From: DASRIA01 sp963724065
GTDB taxonomy: Bacteria; Actinomycetota; Thermoleophilia; Solirubrobacterales; JBBDJG01
DNA length: 64,000 bases
Reading direction: 5' to 3'
Assembly: GCA_963724065.1 (NCBI GenBank)
Contig: CAVRTB010000001.1
Span: 372,001 to 436,000, forward strand
Shown here: positions 1 to 6,898 of the stretch, in pieces
Numbering within the stretch: the first letter of the stretch is position 1
Layout: the number at the start of each line of letters is the position of its first letter
Made by a program: the position numbers and the translations under genes
The notes under the pieces: generated by a model
Told to the model about the DNA's origin: nothing
Database searches by the model: none
Seen by the model: the letters and a program-made list of their open reading frames with translations, nothing else

Positions 1-1
1 G

Positions 2-355
2 CCGTGGGGCCGCTTCCCGCTCGTAGAGCTGTGCGTGCTGCTCGGCTTGATCCTCCTGATCGTCGGCTTCCTGGTCAGCGAGCAGCGCGGGGCGGTCCTG
101 ATCGCCTGCGGGATCGCGCTCGCCTCGCTCGCCGGGCTCGAGCTGTCCGTCCGAGAGCATCTCGCGGGCTTCAAGTCCCACTCAACGGTCCTCGCGGGGG
201 CGTTCGCCGTGGTTGGGCTGGCCGCCGGCTACTTCCTGCTGCCCTCGAGCCTGATCGCGCTCAATATCCTGATCGGCGCGGTCGTGTTCGGGATCGCCTT
301 CTACGCGTTTCGCGAGCTCTTCAAGCGGCGGTCCGGGGGATACGCCTTCAGATAA
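2..355 (+). CDS. Membrane protein, 5' end outside window
   Basis: The frame is open from the first bases and ends at TAA 353-355, so the N-terminus probably lies left of the window; a GTG at 35 is only an internal candidate. The visible part has about three or four hydrophobic segments (around LLGLILLIVGFLV, VLIACGIALASLAGLEL, LAGAFAVVGLAAGYFLL and IALNILIGAVVFGIAFYAF) and a short basic C-terminus (FKRRSGGYAFR). It is therefore an integral membrane protein. I do not recognise a family, and the missing N-terminus may hold the informative part. Confidence 0.6.
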   Translation, partial: PWGRFPLVELCVLLGLILLIVGFLVSEQRGAVLIACGIALASLAGLELSVREHLAGFKSHSTVLAGAFAVVGLAAGYFLLPSSLIALNILIGAVVFGIAFYAFRELFKRRSGGYAFR

Positions 356-406
356 GTGAGGGGAGCGCGGCGGGGCCGGCGGTTGCCGGCCCCGGTCGTC
401 CGTCGC

Positions 407-754
407 TCAGGCGCTAGCCCGCTGGGCTGCGCGAGAAGTCTGAGCCTTCGTGGTGAGCAGCGCTGCGAGCGTCACCCGCTGACGCTCGGTGAGACTGCCG
501 ACGGTCTTGCTCTCGAGCAGGCTGATGGACTGAAGGAACTTCCGGCACCTCGTGCGCCCCCACCGCTTCTGGCTCATCAACAGCTCGCTGACGGTCATGC
601 TCTCGACCTCCCACGGGGAGGAGAGGACCACCTCGGCGGCGTCTACTCCACCTGCCGCGATCTTGCGCTTGAGCGCGGCTCTCGCAAGCCGGACTCGATT
701 AGCTCGTTCGAGAGCCAGCATGTGTTGGGGTCCAGACGTGACGGCAGCGTCCAT
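407..754 (-). CDS. mihF: Integration host factor, actinobacterial type
   Basis: A 115-residue basic protein of the actinobacterial IHF (mIHF) family, a nucleoid-associated protein unrelated to proteobacterial IHF that binds DNA and supports compaction and recombination. The N-terminal helix carries RANRVRLARAALKRKI, typical of the family's arginine-rich helix. The middle has the ELLMSQKRWGRTRCRKFL segment, matching the helix-two-turn-helix region with a glycine-containing turn before a basic helix. The tail LTERQRVTLAALL is the variant seen in Thermoleophilia-like proteins. Start ATG at 754 has a GGGAGG Shine-Dalgarno-like stretch just upstream on the minus strand. The gene stands alone after a 560-bp gene-free stretch. 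Confidence 0.8.
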   Translation of the reverse strand: MDAAVTSGPQHMLALERANRVRLARAALKRKIAAGGVDAAEVVLSSPWEVESMTVSELLMSQKRWGRTRCRKFLQSISLLESKTVGSLTERQRVTLAALLTTKAQTSRAAQRASA

Positions 755-1313
755 CGCACCTCCCAGGTGTGGGCAGAAATTAAGGATCAGGGGATCGAAT
801 TCTCCGGTCCGCTACGACGACCCCGACATGGCCCGACGCGGCCAAGGCGAGACTTTTTCTCCCCGCTCGCCCTCTCCTCAGCACTGAAATTGGTGAGGCC
901 TCGGCCTGCTCGGGGGTCTTGCGTTCCGGTGGTCGGGAAAGGTAGCGGATGCTGGACCCCCGTCAACATTTCGTTAACTGCACCGTTCGCTAGGAGCGGG
1001 GTTTTTCTGGGCCAGATCCCTTGTCCAATTTTGGACAATGTGACCCCATTTCCATCTTGCCTGCAAACCGCAAGTTTCGTGAAGCACGACCGGTGTTTCC
1101 GGACAGCGGCCGAGCCGGGCACAGGCTGGTGGCGAACATCGCAGCGCCCGGTGCGAGGCGCAGTGCCGATGATCAGGTCGTCCGTCCCCCGAGGCTACTT
1201 GTCCGTTCTGTCGTCCGCATGCCGCACGTCTTTCCAGCGGTTCACGACGCGTGTGGGCGGAGAGCGGCGCAACCACCTCGACACGCCCGCACCTGGCCCG
1301 CACATCCGAGCGC
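755..1313. other. Gene-free stretch upstream of mihF
   Basis: About 560 bp lie between the 3' end of the alpha-oxoamine synthase gene and the start of mihF, both on the minus strand. Open frames here look like GC-driven shadows and match no family I know. The stretch is less GC-rich than its surroundings and contains a perfect 8+8 inverted repeat at 1021-1038. It probably holds the mihF promoter and control sites; nothing else is evident. Confidence 0.6.
1021..1038. promoter_or_regulatory. Perfect inverted repeat, candidate operator
   Basis: TTGTCCAA, a 2-nt TT spacer, then TTGGACAA, with eight perfectly paired bases per arm in an AT-rich patch. The size and symmetry fit a dimeric transcription-factor site about 270 bp upstream of mihF. 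It does not match LexA or ParB consensus sites. The bound protein is unknown. Confidence 0.4.
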
Positions 1314-2558
1314 CTAATCCTGCGGCAGCTGGTCCCGGACCGAGGCGAACAGCTCGAGCGCGCGATCGAGGTGCTCGCGCTCGTGGGTCGCCATCACGCT
1401 CGTGCGGATCAGGGAACCGCCCGGCGGCACCGCTGGATAGAGCGCGACGTTCACGTACATGCCCGCATCCCAGAGTGCCTTCCACAGCCGCGCGGTGGGG
1501 AGGTCGTCCCCGATCACGACGGGCACGATCGGCGTGATCACCTCGGCGCCGCCGACGACGCTCGGCTCGACCACCTGGTAGCCGAGCTCCTTGAGTCCGC
1601 GATGCAGGTATCCAGCGTTGTCGAGCACCCGCGCGAACAGGGCCGGCCCCTCGTCCGATCGGCAGATCCGGACCGCCTCGAGCGCGGCGGCCAACGCCGA
1701 CGGGACGGCCGCCGCCGTGAAGAGGAACGGGCGGGAGGCGATCCGCAGGTAGTCGATCACGTCGGCCGGGCCGGCGATGAAGCCGCCGCAGCTCGCGAGC
1801 GACTTCGAGAAGGTCCCCATTCGCAGGTCCACGCGCTCCGCCGCGCCGTAGAGCTCGCAGGCGCCCGTTCCGCGTGCGCCGAGCACACCGACGCCGTGGG
1901 CCTCGTCGACCATCAGGCGCGCCCCGTGCGCCCGGCAGAGGTCGGCGACCGCGGCGACGTCGCAGATGTCGCCCTCCATCGAATAGACGCCGTCGACCAC
2001 GACCAGCACGCCGCCGCCGTCGCCGGCGGCGCGCTCGAGCATCCGCTCGAGCTTGTCCAGGCGCTGGTGGCGGAACGGGCGCAGCCGCGCACCCGAGAGC
2101 TTGCACCCGTCGAGGATCGAGGCGTGGTCCCCCGAGTCCGCGATCACCGTGTCGGAGGCGCTCAGGATGCCCGACAGGCAACCCAGGTTCGCCTGGTAGC
2201 CGGTCGTGAAGACGAGCGCGTCCTCGGTCCCGAGCCATGCGGCGATCTCCTCCTCGAGCTCGCGGTGCAGGGGGATCGTCCCGTTCATGAGGCGCGAGCC
2301 CGTGAGCGCCGTGCCGTACGTCTCGAGCGCCTCGCGTGCGGCGTCCTTCACGCGTGGGTGGCCGGTGAGCCCGAGGTAGTTGTTGGAGCCGAGCATGAGC
2401 CGCTCCCGCCCCTCCATCCGCACCGTCGGGCCCGCGGCAGACTCGACCTGGCGGAAATAGGGCAGCAGGTCGTGCTGGCGGGCGAAGTCGATCAGCTCGC
2501 GACGATCGTGGTCGCGCGCTTTCTCGAACAGGTCTGGGATCAGCCGGGTTTCTGACAT
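1314..2558 (-). CDS. Serine palmitoyltransferase-like alpha-oxoamine synthase
   Basis: A 414-residue PLP enzyme of the alpha-oxoamine synthase family, which joins an amino acid to an acyl-CoA with loss of CO2. Visible landmarks are LGSNNYLGL (about 56-64), GSRLMNGT (88-94), GDHASILDGC (143-152; H145 stacks on PLP), VDEAHG (217-222) and the PLP-lysine motif GTFSKS with K252. The RPFLFTAA segment and C-terminal SLIRTSVMATHE resemble serine palmitoyltransferases of the Bacteroides type more than BioF or Kbl. The start was placed at MSETR (2558), since the upstream extension looks spurious. It is divergent from a GNAT gene 19 bp away, the expected partner if ceramide is made. BioF or 2-amino-3-ketobutyrate ligase remain possible. 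Confidence 0.7.
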   Translation of the reverse strand: MSETRLIPDLFEKARDHDRRELIDFARQHDLLPYFRQVESAAGPTVRMEGRERLMLGSNNYLGLTGHPRVKDAAREALETYGTALTGSRLMNGTIPLHRELEEEIAAWLGTEDALVFTTGYQANLGCLSGILSASDTVIADSGDHASILDGCKLSGARLRPFRHQRLDKLERMLERAAGDGGGVLVVVDGVYSMEGDICDVAAVADLCRAHGARLMVDEAHGVGVLGARGTGACELYGAAERVDLRMGTFSKSLASCGGFIAGPADVIDYLRIASRPFLFTAAAVPSALAAALEAVRICRSDEGPALFARVLDNAGYLHRGLKELGYQVVEPSVVGGAEVITPIVPVVIGDDLPTARLWKALWDAGMYVNVALYPAVPPGGSLIRTSVMATHEREHLDRALELFASVRDQLPQD

Positions 2559-2564
2559 ATCCGC

Positions 2565-2570
2565 TAGGTT
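2565..2570 (+). promoter_or_regulatory. -10 box for leaderless GNAT gene
   Basis: TAGGTT is followed by seven bases and then GTG 2578. This places the transcription start at or next to the start codon, and favours GTG 2578 over TTG 2569. Confidence 0.5.
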
Positions 2571-2577
2571 GCCGCGC

Positions 2578-3774
2578 GTGCCGGTCGAGATCCAGCGTGT
2601 CGCATCCCGGCGCGACCTCACGCGCTTCATCAAGCTCCCGATGCGGCTCTATCGTAACGAGCCGAACTGGATTCCCCCGCTCGTGGCCGAGCGCCGGGCG
2701 TTCCTGGACCGCCGCAAGAACCCGTTCTTCAACCACGCCGAGGCCGAGTTCTTCCTCGCGCTGCGCGACGGCGAGCCGGTCGGGCGGATCTGCGCCCACG
2801 TCGACCACCACTTCAACGAGTACCAGGGCAACGACTGGGGGCTGTTCGGCTTTTTCGAGTGCGAGAACGAGCCCGAGACGGCAGCGGCCTTGCTGGACGC
2901 CGCCCGGGACTGGCTGCGCGACCGGGGTCGCGACCGGATCGTCGGCCCGATGGACTTCACCACCAACGACGAGTGCGGCCTGATGGTCGAGGGCCACGAG
3001 CGCAAGCCGCTGATCCTCGAGGGATGGCACCACCCCTATTACCTGGAATTGCTGGAGGGATGGGGCCTGCGCAAGGCGATGGACCTGTACATGTGGGAGC
3101 TGCGCCTCGACAAGGTCGAGGACAAGGGCGGCTTCCACCCCCTGATCCACGCCACCGCCAAGAAGGTGACGGGCGAGCACGGCGTGACCGTGCGGCACAT
3201 GCGCCGCCGCGACCTCGACTCCGAGATCGCCTCGTTCCTGGAGGTCTACAACCAGGCGTGGGCCCACAACTGGGCGTTCGTGCCGCTCGACGAGACCGAG
3301 GCCCGCTGGTATTCGAAGAACCTGCGCCCCGTGCTGGACGAGCAGTGGACCTGGATCGCCGAGCGCGACGGAGAGGTCCTCGGCGCCGCGCTCACCCTCC
3401 CCGACGTGAACCGCTGCCTGCAGCACATGAACGGCCGCCTGCTGCCCTTCGGCTGGGCCAAGTTCCTCTGGCACCGCCGCAAGATCGATGCCTGCCGGGT
3501 ACTCGCCCTCGGGGTCAAGCCCGCCTACCAGGACCTCGGGATCGCCGCCGCCCTGTACGTGGAGCACCTCAACGAGGCCGATCCCGCGCAGAAGAAGATC
3601 TGGTGGGGCGAGATGGGCTGGATCCTCGAGACCAACGACGCCATGAATCGCGCGATGGAGGGCATGGGGGGGAAGATCGTGCGCCGCTACCGGATCTTCG
3701 AGCAGGAGCTGCAGGGTGCGGTGGAGCCGGGCGAGGAGCGAGCCTGGGGGACGGTCGAGGGCCTCGCCGAATAG
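2578..3774 (+). CDS. GNAT-fold N-acyltransferase, candidate bacterial ceramide synthase
   Basis: A 398-residue protein of the large GNAT family that opens with a conserved FIKLPMRLYRNEPNWIPPL signature, then NPFFNHAEAEFFLA, VGRICAHVDHHFNEY and GPMDFTTNDECGLMVEG. A second GNAT-like half follows (about 210-380, with GAALTLPDVN and LALGVKPAYQDLGIAAALY). Proteins of this description are commonly annotated only as acetyltransferases. The family includes, as far as I recall, GNAT-type bacterial ceramide synthases that N-acylate the long-chain base. Lying head to head with a serine-palmitoyltransferase-like gene supports that role, but the function is an inference. No export signal is visible, so it is probably cytoplasmic or membrane-peripheral. 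Confidence 0.6.
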   Translation: MPVEIQRVASRRDLTRFIKLPMRLYRNEPNWIPPLVAERRAFLDRRKNPFFNHAEAEFFLALRDGEPVGRICAHVDHHFNEYQGNDWGLFGFFECENEPETAAALLDAARDWLRDRGRDRIVGPMDFTTNDECGLMVEGHERKPLILEGWHHPYYLELLEGWGLRKAMDLYMWELRLDKVEDKGGFHPLIHATAKKVTGEHGVTVRHMRRRDLDSEIASFLEVYNQAWAHNWAFVPLDETEARWYSKNLRPVLDEQWTWIAERDGEVLGAALTLPDVNRCLQHMNGRLLPFGWAKFLWHRRKIDACRVLALGVKPAYQDLGIAAALYVEHLNEADPAQKKIWWGEMGWILETNDAMNRAMEGMGGKIVRRYRIFEQELQGAVEPGEERAWGTVEGLAE

Positions 3775-3798
3775 CCGCCGGCCCGACCGAGACATCTA

Positions 3799-3821
3799 GG
3801 GCGCCCTCTACACTGGCGCCC
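3799..3821. repeat. 7-bp inverted repeat flanking a -10 box
   Basis: GGGCGCC (3799-3805) and GGCGCCC (3815-3821) pair perfectly and bracket a loop that contains TACACT (3809-3814), a good -10 hexamer ten bases before ATG 3824. It could be an operator over the promoter of the following small gene, or a short hairpin. Confidence 0.35.
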
Positions 3822-3823
3822 TG

Positions 3824-4117
3824 ATGTCACCCGACCCCTCCACCAACGGGGGGCTTCGTCACGCCCCCGTCCCGGTCGCCCGCCCGGCTCGCGCCCTCGA
3901 GCCGCGGCGCAGGCTGATGCTCGCGCTGCCACTGCCGCGCGGCCCCGTGGCGCTCGCCGCGGGGAGCGTCACGGCGAGCGCCGTGCTCGTTGGCCTGACG
4001 CGGATTCTGCGCCGCCGCCGTCGCGCGCGGCTCGGCCGCCGCGGCCGCAAGGAGTTGCGCCGGTCCGTGGTCGGCACGCGCTCATTCCTCGTGGACGTGC
4101 ACCTGCTGGGCCGCTAG
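3824..4117 (+). CDS. Small basic single-pass membrane protein, unknown
   Basis: A 97-residue protein with one hydrophobic segment (about 43-60, VALAAGSVTASAVLVGL) followed by a very arginine-rich stretch (RRRRRARLGRRGRK). It ends in SFLVDVHLLGR. The codons have high third-position GC like neighbouring real genes, and a -10-like TACACT lies ten bases upstream of ATG. It ends 14 bp before the convergent thiY-like gene. I do not recognise a family. The positive-inside pattern suggests the C-terminal half faces the cytoplasm. Confidence 0.55.
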   Translation: MSPDPSTNGGLRHAPVPVARPARALEPRRRLMLALPLPRGPVALAAGSVTASAVLVGLTRILRRRRRARLGRRGRKELRRSVVGTRSFLVDVHLLGR

Positions 4118-4131
4118 CGCGCCCGGCGAGG

Positions 4132-5142
4132 CTAGAGGCCTTCGCCCGGCAGCAGCTCGTTGGTGAGCGCCTGGTCCACGTCGGGCAGGTCCGCGAGCAC
4201 CCCGTTGTCGACCATCCAGCCCCCGTAGTTGCGCCACTTGACCGGGTCCATGAAGCCGAAGGGGCGATCGCGCTCCTCCGGAAAGAAGGTCGGGATCGTG
4301 ACGCGCACGCTCTCGCGCGTGGGCCGCTCGCGCAGGTCCCGGTTGGCCTCGAGGAGCGCACTCGCGGCCTGCCGTGGGTTGCTGCGCGCTGCCCGCGCGC
4401 CGCGGGAGAGCGCCGAGATGAACAGGCGCAGGTCGTCGCGCTGCTCCTCGAGCCTGTCCGCGTTGGCGACCAGCACGAGCTCGTCGTAGTCCGGCACGCC
4501 CAGGCGGTCGACCGCCACGATCCAGGGCCGCTGGCGGCGCTGGCGCAGCTCGACGCCCTCGACGTTCCGGAACGCGCCGAGCGTGGCGTCGACCTTGCCG
4601 GACAGCATCGCCGGCAACAGCGACGCTCCGACGTTCGTGGCCTTCACCGAGGACTCGGGCACCTTCGCGCGCCGCAGGATCGTCTTCAGGTAGGCCTCCT
4701 GATAAGGGATCCCCGCCGTGCCCACGCGCTTGCCGCGCAGGTCGCGCACCGAGCGCACGCCCGACTTCGCCGTCGCCATCAGCGAGGTCAGGGGGCGTTG
4801 CACGAGCGCGGCGACCGCCACGACGGGAAGGCCCTGCTCGCGTGCGAGAAACACCTCCGGCTCGTACGAGATCGCAAGCTCGGCGCGGCCGGCCGCGACC
4901 TGCTTGATCGGCGCCGCGGGGTCGGACGGCACGCGCGGGCGCACGTCGAGCCCGACGTCGCGGAAGTACCCCCGGTCGAGCGCCTCGTAGATCGCGACGT
5001 GATCCGGATTCGGGAACCAGTCGAGGGTCAGGTCGAGCGCGCGGACCTGCACGGACCCGTCCACCGACTCCGACTTCTCGCCGCACGCGGCGAGCACGAC
5101 GCATGCGGCGGCGACCGCCAAGGCCGCCGCGAGGCGCCTCAC
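4132..5142 (-). CDS. thiY: Thiamine-precursor ABC transporter substrate-binding lipoprotein
   Basis: A 336-residue NMT1/ThiY-type solute-binding protein. The N-terminus is a lipoprotein signal (hydrophobic stretch ending LAAC, lipobox cysteine near residue 19). The mature part begins LDLTLDWFPNPDHVAIYEALDRGYF, the classic start of pyrimidine-precursor binding proteins, and later has ELAISYEPEVFLAREQG and GKRVGTAG. It should capture an HMP-type pyrimidine outside the membrane. The GTG start at 5142 overlaps the permease stop by 4 bp (GTGA), so the two are translationally coupled. It is the last gene of a thiZ-thiX-thiY operon under a TPP riboswitch, which is the main evidence for the substrate. 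Confidence 0.85.
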   Translation of the reverse strand: MRRLAAALAVAAACVVLAACGEKSESVDGSVQVRALDLTLDWFPNPDHVAIYEALDRGYFRDVGLDVRPRVPSDPAAPIKQVAAGRAELAISYEPEVFLAREQGLPVVAVAALVQRPLTSLMATAKSGVRSVRDLRGKRVGTAGIPYQEAYLKTILRRAKVPESSVKATNVGASLLPAMLSGKVDATLGAFRNVEGVELRQRRQRPWIVAVDRLGVPDYDELVLVANADRLEEQRDDLRLFISALSRGARAARSNPRQAASALLEANRDLRERPTRESVRVTIPTFFPEERDRPFGFMDPVKWRNYGGWMVDNGVLADLPDVDQALTNELLPGEGL

Positions 5143-5915
5143 GGTCTCGTCCTCGTCCCGTGGGCCCACGGGATCGCGCGCCGCTCGATCGCCGAGACCA
5201 GCGCGAACAGGGCGATCGCGATCGCCGCGAGCAGCAGGACCGCCGCGAACACGCGCGCGGTGAGCAGCTGCGCGGTCCCGATCTGGATCGCGTGCCCGAG
5301 GCCGGCGTCGGAGCCGACCAGCTCGCCGAAGACGGCGCCGATCACCGCCACGGCGACGGCCACCTTCGCTCCCGAGAACACGAACGGAAGCGCCGACGGC
5401 AGCTCGAGGCGCCGCAGCAGGTCCCAGCGGCCGGCGCCGAGCGTCCGCAGCATCCGCGATTGGGCAGGGTCGACCGCCCGCAGGCCGTCGAGGGTGTTGA
5501 CGGTCACCGGGAAGAAGCAGACGAGCGCTATGACGAGCAGCTTGGGCCCCATTCCGAACCCGAACCAAATCACGAGCACCGGAGCGATGACGATCACGGG
5601 CACGGCCTGGGACGCGACGACCAGCGGGTAGAGCGAGCGGCGCAGCACCGCGGAGAGGTGGATGACGATCGCGACCGCCACCCCGGCGGCGAGCGCGATC
5701 GCGAAGCCGAGCAGCACCTCCTGCGCGGTCACCCAGGCGTCGGGCAGCAGCAGGTCGCGGTCCTCGACCAGCGCACGCGCCACGTCGCTCGGGGCGGGGA
5801 GCAGGTAGTCCTCGACCAGCCCGGCACGCGCCGCCACCTCCCACGCAGCCACGAGCGCGAGCAGCACCAGCGCCGGCGGGCCCCATGCCCGCAGCATCGC
5901 CCCGGCGCGGCTCAT
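5139..5915 (-). CDS. thiX: Thiamine-precursor ABC transporter permease
   Basis: A 258-residue integral membrane permease of the BPD_transp_1 (SsuC/ThiX) class with about six transmembrane segments. The cytoplasmic EAA-like loop appears as LRTLGAGRWDLLRRLELPSALPFVFSG (residues about 165-191), where the ATPase docks. The LPAPSDVARAL segment near the N-terminus is typical of nitrate/taurine/HMP-type permeases. The ATG at 5915 overlaps the ATPase stop by 4 bp (ATGA), and its stop overlaps the binding-protein start by 4 bp. The specificity comes from the operon's TPP riboswitch, not from the permease itself. Confidence 0.85.
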   Translation of the reverse strand: MSRAGAMLRAWGPPALVLLALVAAWEVAARAGLVEDYLLPAPSDVARALVEDRDLLLPDAWVTAQEVLLGFAIALAAGVAVAIVIHLSAVLRRSLYPLVVASQAVPVIVIAPVLVIWFGFGMGPKLLVIALVCFFPVTVNTLDGLRAVDPAQSRMLRTLGAGRWDLLRRLELPSALPFVFSGAKVAVAVAVIGAVFGELVGSDAGLGHAIQIGTAQLLTARVFAAVLLLAAIAIALFALVSAIERRAIPWAHGTRTRP

Positions 5916-6688
5916 GCGAGCGCCTCGAGGGCGCGCTGTCGCAGCGCCGAGAACTGCGGCGAGGTGACCACCTCGGTGCGCGGTGCGAAGCGCTCCCGCG
6001 CTCCCTCGATCTCGGCGCTGATCGTCCCCGGCCGCCGCGACATCACGAGCACGCGGTCGCAGACGTAGAGCGCCTCCTCGACGTCGTGCGTGACCAGCAG
6101 CGTCGTGCGCGGCTCGGCGGCGAGCGCCTCGAGCAGCCACTCCTGAAGCTCGGCGCGGGTGATCGAGTCCAGCGAGGCGAAGGGCTCGTCGAGCAGTAGG
6201 ACCGGGCGGCCGGCGAGCAGCGTGCGCGCGAACGCGACGCGCTGGCGCATGCCGCCCGAAAGCTCGTCGGGCCGGGCGTGCGCGAAGTCCGCCAGCTCGA
6301 ACCGCTCGAACAGCGCGAGCGCCCTGCGCCGCGCGTCGGCCCTCGAGATTCCCTGAAGCTGCGGCGCGAGCGCCGCGTTGTCGAGCGCCGAGCGCCACGG
6401 CAGCAGCAGGTCTCGCTGGGGCATCAGAGCGCAAAGGCCCTGCACCGCGACGGCGCCGGCGGTGGGTGGCTCGAGGCCGCAGACCAGCTCGAGCAACGTG
6501 GACTTTCCGCATCCGGACGGGCCCACGATGCCGAGGGTCTCGCCCGTCTCGGCCGAGAACGTGACGTCGCGCAGCGCGGGAACGACGGTGCCACGGGCCT
6601 CGAAGGTTTTCGAGAGGCCGTCGACGGCGACGGCTGTCGCGCGGCTTCCGGTTGGTCGTGACTCCCTCGCGGGAGCCTCGAGAGGCAT
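5912..6688 (-). CDS. thiZ: Thiamine-precursor ABC transporter ATPase
   Basis: A 258-residue ABC ATPase. Walker A is GPSGCGKST (about 57-65), the Q-loop is LMPQRDLLLPWRS, the signature is LSGGMRQRV, Walker B is PVLLLDEPFASLD, and the H-loop is LVTHD. It powers uptake of the pyrimidine precursor with ThiX and ThiY. It is the first gene of the operon. The ATG at 6688 lies directly downstream of the conserved 3' element of a TPP riboswitch, whose AAGGGAG bases sit about nine bases before the start and probably act as the Shine-Dalgarno. Translation is therefore likely shut down when TPP is bound. Confidence 0.87.
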   Translation of the reverse strand: MPLEAPARESRPTGSRATAVAVDGLSKTFEARGTVVPALRDVTFSAETGETLGIVGPSGCGKSTLLELVCGLEPPTAGAVAVQGLCALMPQRDLLLPWRSALDNAALAPQLQGISRADARRRALALFERFELADFAHARPDELSGGMRQRVAFARTLLAGRPVLLLDEPFASLDSITRAELQEWLLEALAAEPRTTLLVTHDVEEALYVCDRVLVMSRRPGTISAEIEGARERFAPRTEVVTSPQFSALRQRALEALA

Positions 6689-6691
6689 CTG

Positions 6692-6805
6692 GCTGCGCTC
6701 CCTTCGCGGGCATTACCCCACAGGTTCGAAGGGTCAGCGCCGGGCGGGAGAACCTCCCTCAGGCGCTATCTCAGCCCACTCCCGCGAGCCCCCCTGAGTG
6801 ATCGT
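6692..6805 (-). ncRNA. TPP riboswitch (THI element)
   Basis: Read on the minus strand, this leader contains the invariant TPP-aptamer elements in order: GGCTGAGAT (about 6776-6768), a P3 stem AGCGCC/GGCGCT with an extra P3a hairpin, CTGACCC, GAACCTG, GGGGTAATGCCCGCG (P4/P5) and GAAGGGAG. It ends a few bases before the thiZ start. Thiamine pyrophosphate binding should hide the ribosome-binding stretch AAGGGAG. I see no terminator in it, so translational control is likely. Confidence 0.92.
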
Positions 6806-6811
6806 GGGTGG

Positions 6812-6817
6812 AGTCTA
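6812..6817 (-). promoter_or_regulatory. -10 box of the thi operon
   Basis: TAGACT on the minus strand places the transcription start near 6805, immediately before the first bases of the TPP aptamer. Confidence 0.5.
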
Positions 6818-6898
6818 GTGCACGCCGCCGTGAGTTCGGTGCGGATCCGCGGGATCTGTGCAGAACTCATGGGCGGGTGTACTAACGGCTGCCCGGCG

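Noticed and set aside
1021..1038. LexA box or ParB parS site
   Set aside because: The sequence fits neither the GAAC-N-GTTC LexA pattern nor the TGTTTCACGTGAAACA parS pattern.
1314..2558. Plain BioF or Kbl annotation
   Set aside because: Not excluded, but the C-terminal SLIRTSVMATHE and RPFLFTAA features and the GNAT neighbour fit serine palmitoyltransferase better; no biotin or threonine catabolism genes are adjacent.
1195..3795. Very long open frame on the minus strand opposite the GNAT gene, and many similar antisense frames elsewhere
   Set aside because: These mirror high-GC coding genes on the other strand, are low-complexity in Arg, Pro, Gly and His, and match no family; they are composition shadows.
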